From positions 127,186 through 191,185 of the forward strand of contig NZ_PQCD01000022.1 in assembly GCF_002964705.1 (NCBI RefSeq): 64,000 nucleotides of DNA, given 5' to 3'. Of the stretch, positions 30,014-38,888 are shown piece by piece; the first letter of the stretch is position 1, and every line of letters begins with the position of its first letter. The notes below the pieces were generated by a model. It saw nothing but the letters and a program-made list of their open reading frames with translations, was not told the DNA's origin and did no database searches. Position numbers and translations under genes: made by a program. The DNA is from Pseudoalteromonas sp. T1lg75 (GTDB lineage: Bacteria; Pseudomonadota; Gammaproteobacteria; Enterobacterales; Alteromonadaceae).

Positions 30014-31330
30014 ATGAATTCAGTCATAGTCGGCGTGCTACTCATGCTCCTATTAACCCTGTTTCGGGTTAATGTTATTGTCGCCATGACGGTGGCGGCA
30101 CTTGCCAGTGGTTTGATCGGCGGCCTCTCCCTCACCGATACGGTAAATGCTTTCAATAATGGCCTTTCAGGTGGTGCAGAAATAGCCTTGAGCTATGCCA
30201 TGCTCGGTGCCTTTGCCGTGGCCATCGCCAAGTCTGGCCTTACAAATTTACTGGCGGCGCGACTGTTGGCACTAATGGGTAAGGAGCAAACCTCCGAGCG
30301 CTATTTATCCTTTGCCATCATGACTATTGTTCTCTTTTGTGCGTTAAGTTCGCAAAACCTGATCCCCGTGCATATCGCCTTTATCCCCATTTTAATTCCG
30401 CCCCTGTTGGCAATCTTTAATCGCTTGCAATTAGACCGCCGCGCCATCGCCTGTATCCTCACCTTTGGCCTAGCCACCGCGTATATGGTGCTGCCCTATG
30501 GTTTTGGCGGCATTTATCTCTATAACATTTTGCATCTTAACCTGGTTGAAAATGCCCTGGTGATTGATAAAAGCTCGGTGCCAAAGGCCATGATACTTCC
30601 GGCCATCGGCATGTTCGTCGGCTTGTTGGTGGCGGTGTTTATTAGTTACCGTCGTAAGCGTGAATACAATCACACCTTAGTAACCGAGGCCGACGTTATT
30701 CAGGTAGAGAGCCCGGGCAAAGTAATATTGGTTGGTACACTGGCCATCGTTTTGTCGCTGATAGCCCAGTTTATGAGTCAGTCTATGATCCTCGGTGGTT
30801 TGGTTGGGGTCATGGTCTTCACCGTCTTTGGTATTGTTAAATGGCATGAAAACCAAGATGTGTTCTCTAAGGGCGTGGCCATGATGGCAATGATAGGCTT
30901 TATTATGATATCCGCTCAGGGCTTTGCCGAAGTGATGAAGGCAACCGGGCACATCGACACCTTGGTCAGCGGTGCCGCGGATATGATAGCCGGGAATAAG
31001 CCGTTGGCCGCCCTGCTAATCCTGTTAGTTGGTTTGATGATCACCATGGGCATAGGCAGCTCATTTTCCACCGTGCCCATCATCGCCGCCCTTTTTGTGC
31101 CACTGTGTTTGCAACTCGGTTTTTCACCCATGGCCACCGCCGCTTTAGTGGGCACCGCCGGTGCGTTAGGAGATGCAGGCTCCCCCGCTTCCGACTCGAC
31201 CTTAGGGCCAACATCGGGCCTAAATGTTGATGGCCAGCACGATCATATCTGGGATTCCGTGGTCCCTACCTTTATCCACTTTAATATTCCTTTGGTGATA
31301 TTTGGCTGGATTGCAGCCATGGTGCTGTAA
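30014..31330 (+). CDS. Na+/H+ antiporter family protein (NhaC/YuiF-like)
   Basis: The 438-residue, 11-12 helix inner-membrane transporter has [20 protein letters not shown] near the start, [17 protein letters not shown], and [29 protein letters not shown] near the end, a pattern of the Na+/H+ antiporter superfamily that includes YuiF. It may instead carry amino acids, as some relatives do. It sits 4 bp after the transglutaminase gene, so it may share the operon by position rather than function. Confidence 0.85.
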   Translation: MNSVIVGVLLMLLLTLFRVNVIVAMTVAALASGLIGGLSLTDTVNAFNNGLSGGAEIALSYAMLGAFAVAIAKSGLTNLLAARLLALMGKEQTSERYLSFAIMTIVLFCALSSQNLIPVHIAFIPILIPPLLAIFNRLQLDRRAIACILTFGLATAYMVLPYGFGGIYLYNILHLNLVENALVIDKSSVPKAMILPAIGMFVGLLVAVFISYRRKREYNHTLVTEADVIQVESPGKVILVGTLAIVLSLIAQFMSQSMILGGLVGVMVFTVFGIVKWHENQDVFSKGVAMMAMIGFIMISAQGFAEVMKATGHIDTLVSGAADMIAGNKPLAALLILLVGLMITMGIGSSFSTVPIIAALFVPLCLQLGFSPMATAALVGTAGALGDAGSPASDSTLGPTSGLNVDGQHDHIWDSVVPTFIHFNIPLVIFGWIAAMVL

Positions 31331-31478
31331 CACCTCTTTGTAAAACCTAAATGTGCCGCCATGCAGCCAAATATCGCTTTTACTTACCTTTTGGCAGTCA
31401 TGTTCTCACTATTATTCACGATGCTAAGGTTTACATCATCAAGTATAGGTATGATGTGTTCAATATATGTGCCATTAT

Positions 31479-31501
31479 AAAAAAGGGAGCCTCAGCTCCC
31501 T
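31479..31501 (-). terminator. Terminator of the thioesterase/M23/PTPS operon
   Basis: On the minus strand GGGAGC-TGAG-GCTCCC is followed by six T, just after the thioesterase stop. Confidence 0.85.
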
Positions 31502-31507
31502 ATTTCA

Positions 31508-31945
31508 TTAGTCTTGGAATCCGTTGAGCATACGCTCGCAGACCACCGGGGTCGGTCTATGGTTTTCATCAACGGCAACAAAGGTGAAGCTACCACGAAT
31601 AGCCAGGTGCTTATTGTCTTTGTGCATAGTCTCTAGGAATATTTCCACGTCCACTTTTAAACTGGTGTTACCTACGTGTACGACAGTAGACACCAATTCG
31701 GCAAACGTACCAGCCGGGATAGCCTCTTTAAAGTCAACCCGATCTGAGGAGATGGTTACTAAAGGCTTACGGCAAAAACGCGTTGCGGCAATAAAGGCAA
31801 CCTCGTCCATCCAAGCCAAGGCGTCACCGCCGAACAAGGTGTTATGATGGTTGGTTCGCCCAGGAAACACGGTTTTAGTTACGTGGGTGATTGAGTCTTG
31901 TATACGCTGTGCAACAATTGCGTCTTTATCTAGGGTATTAGTCAT
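31508..31945 (-). CDS. Hotdog-fold acyl-CoA thioesterase (YciA/ACOT type)
   Basis: A 145-residue enzyme that hydrolyses acyl-CoA to acid and CoA. It has the YciA-like motif NHHNTLFGGDALAWMDEVAF with the catalytic Asn/Asp region, then SSDRVDFKEAIPAGTFAEL and a C-terminal FTFVAVDENHRPTPV. The first codons overlap the end of the upstream M23 gene by 8 bp, so translation is probably coupled. Chain-length preference is not visible. Confidence 0.9.
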   Translation of the reverse strand: MTNTLDKDAIVAQRIQDSITHVTKTVFPGRTNHHNTLFGGDALAWMDEVAFIAATRFCRKPLVTISSDRVDFKEAIPAGTFAELVSTVVHVGNTSLKVDVEIFLETMHKDNKHLAIRGSFTFVAVDENHRPTPVVCERMLNGFQD

Positions 31946-32795
31946 TCGTGTTAGTTTCGCTCGCTAGAGTATCTATCATCATAAGTTGTGGATCTAACCG
32001 GGTGTTAAACCAGTTAAAACGCCAGTCTAAATGCGGGCCTGTTACCCGCCCTGTGGCACCGATTTGGCCGATGCGCTCGCCAGTTTTAATCATTTCACCT
32101 TCATCCACCAACACCTTGTGCATATGAATATAGGTAGAACTAATGCCGTGACCATGGTCGATGATCACCGTACCGCCGGAGTAATAAAGGTCCGGGTGTG
32201 CGAACACCACGCGCCCAGGTAAAGGCGCATAGATGGGCGTGCCCGTTTTATTAGCGATATCTAAACCGAAGTGTGGGCGCTTAGGCGTACCGTTGAAATA
32301 ACGTTGGCTGCCATACACTCCCGAAATACGCCCTTGAGCCGGGCGATAAACCGGAGCCATGAATGCCGTTAAATCCGACTCTTTGGCACGGGCTTCACGA
32401 ACCATGGCGGCATCACTGCTAATTCGCTCTAACACTTCTTTGGGTGGGGCGACATACTTTTGCTCCACCCCTTCTATTTTATCTATCTTGTAGTCGCGCT
32501 GGCTCACAGTGAAATCCAGCTGCTGCCATTTGCCCTGCTTATCAAGCCATTTAAGTTGTTGCTGCGCCTCGGCATCGCGACCAATGCCAAACACAAAATA
32601 GCCTTCGGCGTTTCGTTTTAGTTCGCGCTCGGCAAACACGACTTTTTGCGCGTTAGGCAATTGCCCGATGAGCATGGCGCCTTGGGTAAGCGAGCCCTTA
32701 ACCAAAGGCGCAGGTAAGTCACCCCCTTGGGCGGCTAACGAATTACCTAGGCATGCAAGCGTAATAAAACCAGAGCAAATGAGTCGTTTAAGCAT
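31938..32795 (-). CDS. M23 (LytM) peptidoglycan endopeptidase, exported
   Basis: The 285-residue protein has a signal peptide (MLKRLICSGFITLACLGNSLAAQ). The C-terminal LytM domain has all zinc and catalytic residues: HFGLDIA (H-x-x-x-D), the histidines of STYIHMHKV, and GPHLDWRF. It should cut cross-bridge peptides in the periplasm. The N-terminal ~110 residues are a beta-rich region of unknown role. It overlaps both neighbours by 8 bp. Confidence 0.92.
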   Translation of the reverse strand: MLKRLICSGFITLACLGNSLAAQGGDLPAPLVKGSLTQGAMLIGQLPNAQKVVFAERELKRNAEGYFVFGIGRDAEAQQQLKWLDKQGKWQQLDFTVSQRDYKIDKIEGVEQKYVAPPKEVLERISSDAAMVREARAKESDLTAFMAPVYRPAQGRISGVYGSQRYFNGTPKRPHFGLDIANKTGTPIYAPLPGRVVFAHPDLYYSGGTVIIDHGHGISSTYIHMHKVLVDEGEMIKTGERIGQIGATGRVTGPHLDWRFNWFNTRLDPQLMMIDTLASETNTND

Positions 32796-33645
32796 AACTG
32801 ATGGATCCTTTCCCTACCCCTTCATAAGCGGTGACCTTCACTTTCCTGTCGGGATATTGTTGCTTTAATTCTTGCGCCATAAAATCGGCGATGCATTCAA
32901 CCGTGGTATCACAAGGAAGAATTTCAACACGCTCGGCGCTAATGGCCAACTCAAATTCACCCTGGGTCGAGCGATAACGGCTGCATAGGTCGCCATCTTT
33001 AGCCTGGATATGCTGCAGTTGCGAGGCCTCAACCCGATCTTCGGCGCTCAGTAAATAAATATCTTGCCAACGATCGGCCCATTCCTTTTGCAGCCTTGGC
33101 ATCGCCATACCATCAAGTTCGATACCCAGGGTACTGCGGTGGCCGTGAATAATGCGCTGGCAATTACCGTCGTGCTTTTTCAGGCCGTGAGAATAGTGGT
33201 AATAGAAACTATTACTTGGTTCCGGACGCAGATTCAAACCCATGCCGGTCACATTTTCCGGCAATTGCGGGGTGATCAAGGCAATTAGGTGTTCAGTCAA
33301 GGCCTGCTCGTCGATGCGTGGCGCGTCTATTTTACTCACCGCCTGCAACGGTGCACTCATGGCTAGATGGGAATTGTCACCAAATTGAGCGTCTAGAATC
33401 ACCAAGTCGTCATTTTCAACCAGGCGTAAATCAGCCTGCATCGGCACGGCCAAGGTGTGGTCGACACTGTCATCGATAATGCGCTTTATCTGCTTTTTGA
33501 CCAAACCAAAATCAAGCACCATGGACTCATCATTCAGATCGCCATCCAGGGTCAAATCAACAATCCAACTTTCTCCTACCGGTCCGCGGTCGGGACAAAA
33601 ATATGAAAAATCGATAACGGTAAGATCGTTGACAAACAAAGTCAT
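32788..33645 (-). CDS. Tandem 6-pyruvoyl-tetrahydropterin synthase-like protein
   Basis: The 285 residues hold two PTPS/QueD-like halves. The first half has LDFGLVKKQIKRIIDDSVDHTL (Asp-Phe-Gly and the Asp-His pair) but lacks a zinc HGH. The second has YSHGL, the nucleophile-type Cys in HDGNCQ, the zinc motif HGHRS, and a C-terminal LPCDTTVECIADFMAQEL with the TAYEG glutamate. Shewanella and Vibrio have such double-domain proteins, annotated as 6-carboxytetrahydropterin synthase; whether this one makes queuosine precursor is unproven. It is first in an operon with M23 and thioesterase genes. Confidence 0.82.
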   Translation of the reverse strand: MTLFVNDLTVIDFSYFCPDRGPVGESWIVDLTLDGDLNDESMVLDFGLVKKQIKRIIDDSVDHTLAVPMQADLRLVENDDLVILDAQFGDNSHLAMSAPLQAVSKIDAPRIDEQALTEHLIALITPQLPENVTGMGLNLRPEPSNSFYYHYSHGLKKHDGNCQRIIHGHRSTLGIELDGMAMPRLQKEWADRWQDIYLLSAEDRVEASQLQHIQAKDGDLCSRYRSTQGEFELAISAERVEILPCDTTVECIADFMAQELKQQYPDRKVKVTAYEGVGKGSISYA

Positions 33646-33826
33646 AGGCTAGCCTAACAAGCAATTAAGAAGTTTGCCCAAATTATACAGAGGAAAGGTT
33701 TAAATTGCTGCCCTTTTGGGGATTTATTGAAAATTCTCGCCCCTGTAACAGCGACACAACGCCAGATTCACATAAATTAAATAAAAAACCTGTAAATATA
33801 GACCATTAAATGACTGCTCAGAGTTG

Positions 33827-33850
33827 TTTAGCGTACAGGTGTACGCTAAA
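33827..33850 (+). promoter_or_regulatory. FabR-type operator upstream of fabA
   Basis: TTTAGCGTACA-GG-TGTACGCTAAA is a perfect 24-bp palindrome, 32 bp before the fabA start. Its core AGCGTACA-nn-TGTACGCT matches the known FabR (YijC) site of fabA and fabB. FabR represses unsaturated fatty-acid synthesis when unsaturated acyl-ACP/CoA is high. The regulator itself is not in this window. Confidence 0.85.
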
Positions 33851-33882
33851 GTAGCTGCAAATTTTCAAATAATAAGTGTGTT

Positions 33883-34398
33883 ATGGAACGTAAGAATAGC
33901 TACTCAAAAGAAGACTTGGTGTTGTGTGGTGAAGGTAAAATGTTCGGTGAGAACAACTGCCGCCTTCCTAGCGACAATATGTTAATGATGGACCGCATCG
34001 TTTCTATTACCGAAGACGGTGGTGAGCACGGTAAAGGCCAGATTGTAGCCGAGCTGGACATTGATCCATCACTGTGGTTTTTTGACTGTCACTTCAAGGG
34101 CGACCCGGTTATGCCTGGTTGTCTTGGTCTTGATGCTATGTGGCAAATCGTGGGCTTTTTCTTAGGTTGGTCAGGTGGTCCTGGTCTGGGTCGTGCACTA
34201 GGTGTGGGTGAAGTTAAATTCACCGGTCAGATCTTACCGACGGCTAAGAAAGTGACCTACCGCATCGATATGAAGCGTGTTATTAAACGCAAACTATTCA
34301 TGGGCATGGCCGATGGTACCGTAGAGGTAGATGGTCGCGTTATCTATGAAGCGAAAGATTTGAAAGTGGGTCTATTCCAAGACACCAGCGCGTTTTAA
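33883..34398 (+). CDS. fabA: Beta-hydroxydecanoyl-ACP dehydratase/isomerase FabA
   Basis: Makes cis-3-decenoyl-ACP, the entry to unsaturated fatty acids. The 171 residues match the E. coli enzyme (172) throughout. Catalytic His70 is in [12 protein letters not shown] and Asp84 in CLGLDAMWQ, as expected for the hotdog active site. Conserved [14 protein letters not shown] and [13 protein letters not shown] are present. The promoter region has a perfect FabR-type palindrome, and a terminator shared with rmf follows. Confidence 0.97.
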   Translation: MERKNSYSKEDLVLCGEGKMFGENNCRLPSDNMLMMDRIVSITEDGGEHGKGQIVAELDIDPSLWFFDCHFKGDPVMPGCLGLDAMWQIVGFFLGWSGGPGLGRALGVGEVKFTGQILPTAKKVTYRIDMKRVIKRKLFMGMADGTVEVDGRVIYEAKDLKVGLFQDTSAF

Positions 34399-34418
34399 TC
34401 AGCACGATTCAAAACGTA

Positions 34419-34447
34419 AAAACGCCGCTATTTAAGCGGCGTTTCTA
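34419..34447. terminator. Bidirectional terminator between fabA and rmf
   Basis: AACGCCGCT-ATTTA-AGCGGCGTT is a perfect 9-bp stem with A-rich and T-rich flanks on either side, placed between two convergent genes. Confidence 0.85.
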
Positions 34448-34456
34448 TTTGTAAAT

Positions 34457-34627
34457 TTAGACTTTAAATTGGGCTCGTTCTTCGATGGCCTCTCGCCACC
34501 CGCCAAGCCATTGTGATCGCGGGTCGAGCTGTTGGTAGGGGCAGTTTTCTTTTGAGCGGCCTGCCATGCCTGCTTTATAACCTTGAGAATGGGCGCGTTC
34601 TAGACGATCACGTTTTTGTCTCTTCAT
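34457..34627 (-). CDS. rmf: Ribosome modulation factor
   Basis: A 56-residue protein that dimerises 70S ribosomes into inactive 100S particles in stationary phase. MKRQKRDRLERAHSQGYKAG, AGRSKENCPYQQLD and RSQWLGGWREAIEER follow E. coli RMF almost residue for residue. The start at 34627 fits the family; an in-frame extension to 34735 adds 36 residues not found in RMF. GAGGA lies about 10 bp upstream. The gene order fabA-rmf is shared with E. coli. Confidence 0.96.
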   Translation of the reverse strand: MKRQKRDRLERAHSQGYKAGMAGRSKENCPYQQLDPRSQWLGGWREAIEERAQFKV

Positions 34628-34735
34628 AGGTAAAGTCCTCACCATTGTAGTTTCGTCATTTGTAGTGTTTTTATCATCTACAAGTAATGGATAATTAATA
34701 GAACTGTCACTTTTATTGGCCATACTTAAAATCAC

Positions 34736-35098
34736 ATTGGGTTAGTTTGGCTCATTGAACAGTTGTTGACTGCGAAAAAATAAGTGGCCGTACCTCTGTT
34801 TCTTCGACCGATTACATGGACTCCGTAATAAAGGCATCGTCTAAAGTGCAAAACCCCGTGTAATTGACGGTAATATTTTTTTGCACAAAACGGACGATAC
34901 TTACAACTACTGACAGCAAAAGCGACTAATAAGTTCCGCTGTCCCTAAGTTCAATCTGCCGTCTCTTGAGGCAGTTTTCAAGTCTTATTTTTTTATCCAG
35001 CTAGATATAATATGTGCACGCTTTTGGTAGAAAACAAAAGTGGCTCGGATCTTCTCGACAATGCGTTTTCGAAGCGCGATCTTATGTTAATTTTTGCA
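34736..35098. other. Gene-free stretch upstream of rmf, with inverted repeats
   Basis: No gene is supported in these 363 bp. They hold an imperfect inverted repeat (ATCGTC...GTGCAAAA at 34837-34854 with TTTTGCAC...GACGAT at 34880-34899) and a smaller ATTAC/GTAAT hairpin at 34812-34830. There is also a CTGCC/GGCAG stem followed by TTTT at 34956-34978 and a TATAAT box near 35006. A long rmf leader or an unannotated RNA is possible. Confidence 0.5.
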
Positions 35099-36915
35099 TC
35101 AACTATGTTTTTTTGGGTTCTTAGATAAAAATTTATCCGGCTGTTTTGCACACAGCGAAAACTCCCGTGTGTTTTTATAGGGCAGCTTCATAAAGCCCGC
35201 CACACCTACCCCGTCTATGCTCATGGCATACTGCATAATTTCATTTAAGAGTTGCGTAAAACGGGCCTCTTGGCTGGCATCAAGTAGGCGATAATAATGG
35301 TGGATTTTCAGACGTTGCGCTAAAGACTCAAAGATAATACAGCCGGTGTGGTGAATTTTATTGAGCTCAAAAACGCACTGGATGATCTTTTTCGGTAACT
35401 GCAACTGTTCGTCCGGGTCTTTGCCATCCTCAAAGTACGAATGCGGCCTTAGCATTTCGGTGGAGGGAATATCGATCACGTCGTAGCTCAGCTCGGGTAA
35501 CTGCTCAAACACAAAGGCGCCGGTGTCATCTCTCTCCACTTGAATGGTTTGCCTGGCGTCAAATAAACAACACTTAAATAAGCCCTTTTGTTCAATGCCT
35601 TGCGCCAATTTAACCGTATTATCGACCGCATCCTGAAACGCTAACTGCAAGGATTCGTCATACAAAATCAGGCTTGACTCGACAAACAGGTTTTCCTGTT
35701 TCCAATGAAAACTTAGGCCACCCACCACCGGATATTTAGCCAAACGGCTAATGGCGGCAAGGAAGGCCTTTTCCGTATCACCGGTATCGAATAGAAACTC
35801 GCGGTAATAACGCTCCAACTGGGCATCATTCACATCACTTAAACGCTTATCGCTGTCGGCCTGACGCAAAAACTGTTTGCGCGAGCTATAAACCACGGTA
35901 TCTGGCAAGGTGGTCGCCACCGAGCTCCAAAATGGGATCAGTGACTTGGATGGGGCTCGAAGCTGCACCGGTACATAGGCCCGCGCCATGGACGGCATAT
36001 TACGGATAAAATAATCTCCGGCCTTGTCCCGCGTGGCCTTGTCCTTACTGAGCATACCGTCTATGACCTTGGCGAACTCCATAGGCAGGCCCAAGGAACT
36101 GGCCGGAATAACCTGGGCGCCAAAGCGACAAGACTGAGCGGAAGCAAGGGCATACAGGGTCGAAGCCACGCCCTGCTCATCGAATCGCGGCGATGATTTT
36201 GCACCGGACATCTGCTCATCGCCGATAAAGTACACATCGCCCATGCGAGCATTGGTATTGGCCATATCCGCCGACATTAAATCCATCACATTGGCCCCCA
36301 CGGGATGCCCCTCGGCATCCAGCTGGGCATACACCGAGCTACCCCAATCGACCAAAGACAAGGCGCCGGTGCGCGGATCCCATACCAAATTAGAGGGTTT
36401 AATATCGCCATGGACAACGGGAGTTGGGGTAATGCCATTGCGGTGGTTACGCAACACCAATAACAACTGATGTAATTGCAGTGCCAAGGCAAGCAGTTGT
36501 TTCGCTGATATTTTCCCCAAGCGCAGGGAAAAATGCTCTAGATCGTGCCCTAAAGACCGGGCCATCATCAAGATCCCCTGTTTTTTAATACGCTCAAAGG
36601 CATAAAATTTGGGATCATCGGATGATTGAAACGCGACAGCATATAGGCTTCGTCTTCGAGGCGATCGCGGACCGATTGCGCCAGAGTAATACGGGAGAAC
36701 TTAAACACCCACTGCTGCGCTTTGTCGTCCACACCGGCAAACACAAAACCGTAAGCACCGGAGCCAATCAATTCAACCTCCTGGTAGCCAAGCATAGTCA
36801 ATTGCTTAATACAGATGTTAAGCCATTGCTTGTGTTTTTTTGCATCACGGTGTGAAAGCAGATAAATAGACTGCTCTTCATTGATGTAGAAGTTCGTGAT
36901 CGGCCGCTGCGCCAC
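35099..36915 (-). CDS. Protein kinase-like protein in two frames joined at a -1 slippery site
   Basis: The N-lobe (36915 to the stop at 36568) has a glycine loop IGSGAYGFVFAG (residues 50-61), Lys72 in VFKFSR and a likely helix-C Glu89. The C-lobe continues in the -1 frame: HGDIKPSNLVW (catalytic Asp171, Lys173, Asn176 of the joined protein) and DWG in place of DFG (Asp190). About 380 residues of unrecognised sequence follow. The frames meet at A AAA AAC (36580-36586), phased on codons tta-aaa-aac, nine bases before the stop. A -1 shift gives about 605 residues. The start is GTG with GAGG 7 bp upstream. A missing A in the run would look the same. Confidence 0.8.
36580..36586 (-). promoter_or_regulatory. 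Candidate -1 ribosomal frameshift heptamer
   Basis: A AAA AAC in the phase required for tandem slippage (codons 110-112). A small GCCC/GGGC hairpin starts 17 nt downstream. The same class of signal, A AAA AAG, occurs in the IS3 element of this window. Function is inferred. Confidence 0.45.
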
Positions 36916-37085
36916 CGTTACCTCGGTGTTTGAATAAATGCTAACTATCTGCTCAGTTTACGCTTTTTTTCCGCCATTCGAAATAACCGGAAACAAATTC
37001 ACCCAGCCCGTGCGCTTGTTAAGGCAGGTTCAATACAGTATGCTTTTTGCTCACAATTACACTTATAAATAGAAATGGAGTTCTC

Positions 37086-38825
37086 ATGAAGAAAGTCCTC
37101 GTTGGTGCGGCGGTTGTTGCTGCCCTTGGTGTTGGTGTGTATTACCAGCAAACTAATCAAACCAGTGCCGCAATTAACCTCGCCGAATTGGACTATGTGC
37201 CAGCAGACACGGTGTTTTTCGCGTCTCAGCTTACCCCCTTCCCCTATGAACAATATGCCAAGTTATTACCCGCGACTGTGCTGAGCGATGAGCAACGCGG
37301 TCAGTTCAGTGAAATCACCGAGGCATTGAGACAAGAAGGCGACGCAACGGCGGTATTCATTGCCGAGCTGGTGAGTAAATATGAGCAGGCCATGGCAAGT
37401 CAAAGTGCAGATAAGATTTGGGGGTTTGGCAGCGAGCTGCGTTACCTAACCTATGCGGTTGGCCTTATGCCGGTTGCCCGTATCGAGCTGGCCGAGCCAC
37501 AAACCTTTATCGCTACACTTAAAGAAGCGGCCGATAAAGCGGGCCTGAATTATCAAGAAGAAACTTTGGCTAACACCGCCTACACCCGGTTTATCCTCGA
37601 AGCCGAGCAAGGCCAGTCTCTCGAACTCATCACCAGCGTGCAAGGCCAGTGGTTAACCCTGACCTTAAGCAGTGACATGATTACCAGCGACGACGACCTC
37701 GCCCTTGCCTTGGCAACTAAAAAGCCCGCAAATTCTTTGGCTGGCACCGGTCGCTTACAAGCCTATGCGAAAAAATACGACTGGGACGGCAGCTCGGTCA
37801 ATTTTTTCGACAATAAGGCCTTGGTTTCAGCCCTGGTTGCCGAAAAGCCTTCACGCCTGGGTACCATGATAGACACCTTTATAGCCAAAGCCGGTAAGGA
37901 AGATGCGCTAGACGCACTGCGCACCCCGGGCTGTAAAAAAGACCTACCCGCCATCGCCACCAAATTCCCGGCCGTGGTATGGGGCACATCGGATTTAGAA
38001 GTCACCAACAGCTATGCCAATTTTGATGCCGATGTTATTTTTGAAAGCAGTGATAGCGACCTGCTTGGCACCCTGGCAACCCTGCGCGGTTTTATTCCAC
38101 AACATGTTACCCAAGCCGATGCAGCCATTTTGAGCCTGGGCTATGGCATTGACGTGTCAAAGGTGGGGTCGCTAACCAACACCTTATGGAGTTCCTTCAC
38201 CCAAGCCGAGTTTGAATGTGAGCCGTTATTGATGGCCCAAGAGCAAGCCCAGGGGGCCAACACCATGGCCATCGCCATGGCGACAGGCATGTTTGCCGGC
38301 GTTAAGGGAGTCAGTGTCACCATAAACGATTTAGAGCTGGATTTAACGAACCCACATGCGCCTGATATCAAAGAGTTTAGCGGCCTGGTAACGCTCAGTG
38401 CCGACGACCCTATGACACTGATCAATACCGCCAAATCGCTGGTACCAGAGCTTGCCCAGGTAACAATTCCAAGCGATGGCAGTGCCGTTTCTGTGAGCGA
38501 GCTACTGGAAATGGGTATGGAACACGACTTAGACGTGAAATTAGCGGTCAAAGGTAACCACATTACCCTCTATACCGGTGAGCAAGCCCAGCAGCAGGCC
38601 GGCGCCTTGCAAAACCAAGCGCTTGAAGCCAATGGCCTGCTTGGTATGACGGTTAATCTTGCACCATTAATGGAAATAGTTGTCGCCGCCAATGAAGCAA
38701 GCGGTCAAGAGCTGCCGCCGGAGTTAAAAGCTCTGGCCGAGCAAAATATTTCCGGTTCAATGACCACGGACATCAATGGGCATGGTATACAGCTAAGTTC
38801 TAGCTCGCATATTCGCAAGAACTAA
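37086..38825 (+). CDS. Large membrane-anchored protein of unknown function
   Basis: The ATG at 37086, with GGAG 5 bp upstream, gives 579 residues. The N-terminus MKKVLVGAAVVAALGVGVYY is an uncleaved-looking anchor, and the rest is soluble and probably periplasmic. It is rich in Ala, Leu, Glu and Thr, with TVFFASQLTPFPYEQYAKLL near the start and a single cysteine pair (RTPGCKKDL, FECEPLL). I do not recognise a family. The C-terminal third (KEFSGLVTLSADDPMTLINT onward) looks like mixed alpha-beta. It is monocistronic with a strong terminator. Confidence 0.75.
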   Translation: MKKVLVGAAVVAALGVGVYYQQTNQTSAAINLAELDYVPADTVFFASQLTPFPYEQYAKLLPATVLSDEQRGQFSEITEALRQEGDATAVFIAELVSKYEQAMASQSADKIWGFGSELRYLTYAVGLMPVARIELAEPQTFIATLKEAADKAGLNYQEETLANTAYTRFILEAEQGQSLELITSVQGQWLTLTLSSDMITSDDDLALALATKKPANSLAGTGRLQAYAKKYDWDGSSVNFFDNKALVSALVAEKPSRLGTMIDTFIAKAGKEDALDALRTPGCKKDLPAIATKFPAVVWGTSDLEVTNSYANFDADVIFESSDSDLLGTLATLRGFIPQHVTQADAAILSLGYGIDVSKVGSLTNTLWSSFTQAEFECEPLLMAQEQAQGANTMAIAMATGMFAGVKGVSVTINDLELDLTNPHAPDIKEFSGLVTLSADDPMTLINTAKSLVPELAQVTIPSDGSAVSVSELLEMGMEHDLDVKLAVKGNHITLYTGEQAQQQAGALQNQALEANGLLGMTVNLAPLMEIVVAANEASGQELPPELKALAEQNISGSMTTDINGHGIQLSSSSHIRKN

Positions 38826-38843
38826 CGCATAAAAAGAGAACAC

Positions 38844-38872
38844 AAAAAAGGCGGTCATTGACCGCCTTTTTT
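38844..38872. terminator. Bidirectional terminator between the anchored protein gene and the ivd operon
   Basis: AAAAAAGGCGGTC-ATT-GACCGCCTTTTTT is symmetric, with a T-run on both strands, and stops the + gene and the leftward ivd operon. Confidence 0.92.
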
Positions 38873-38888
38873 ACGTCGAATATACGTC

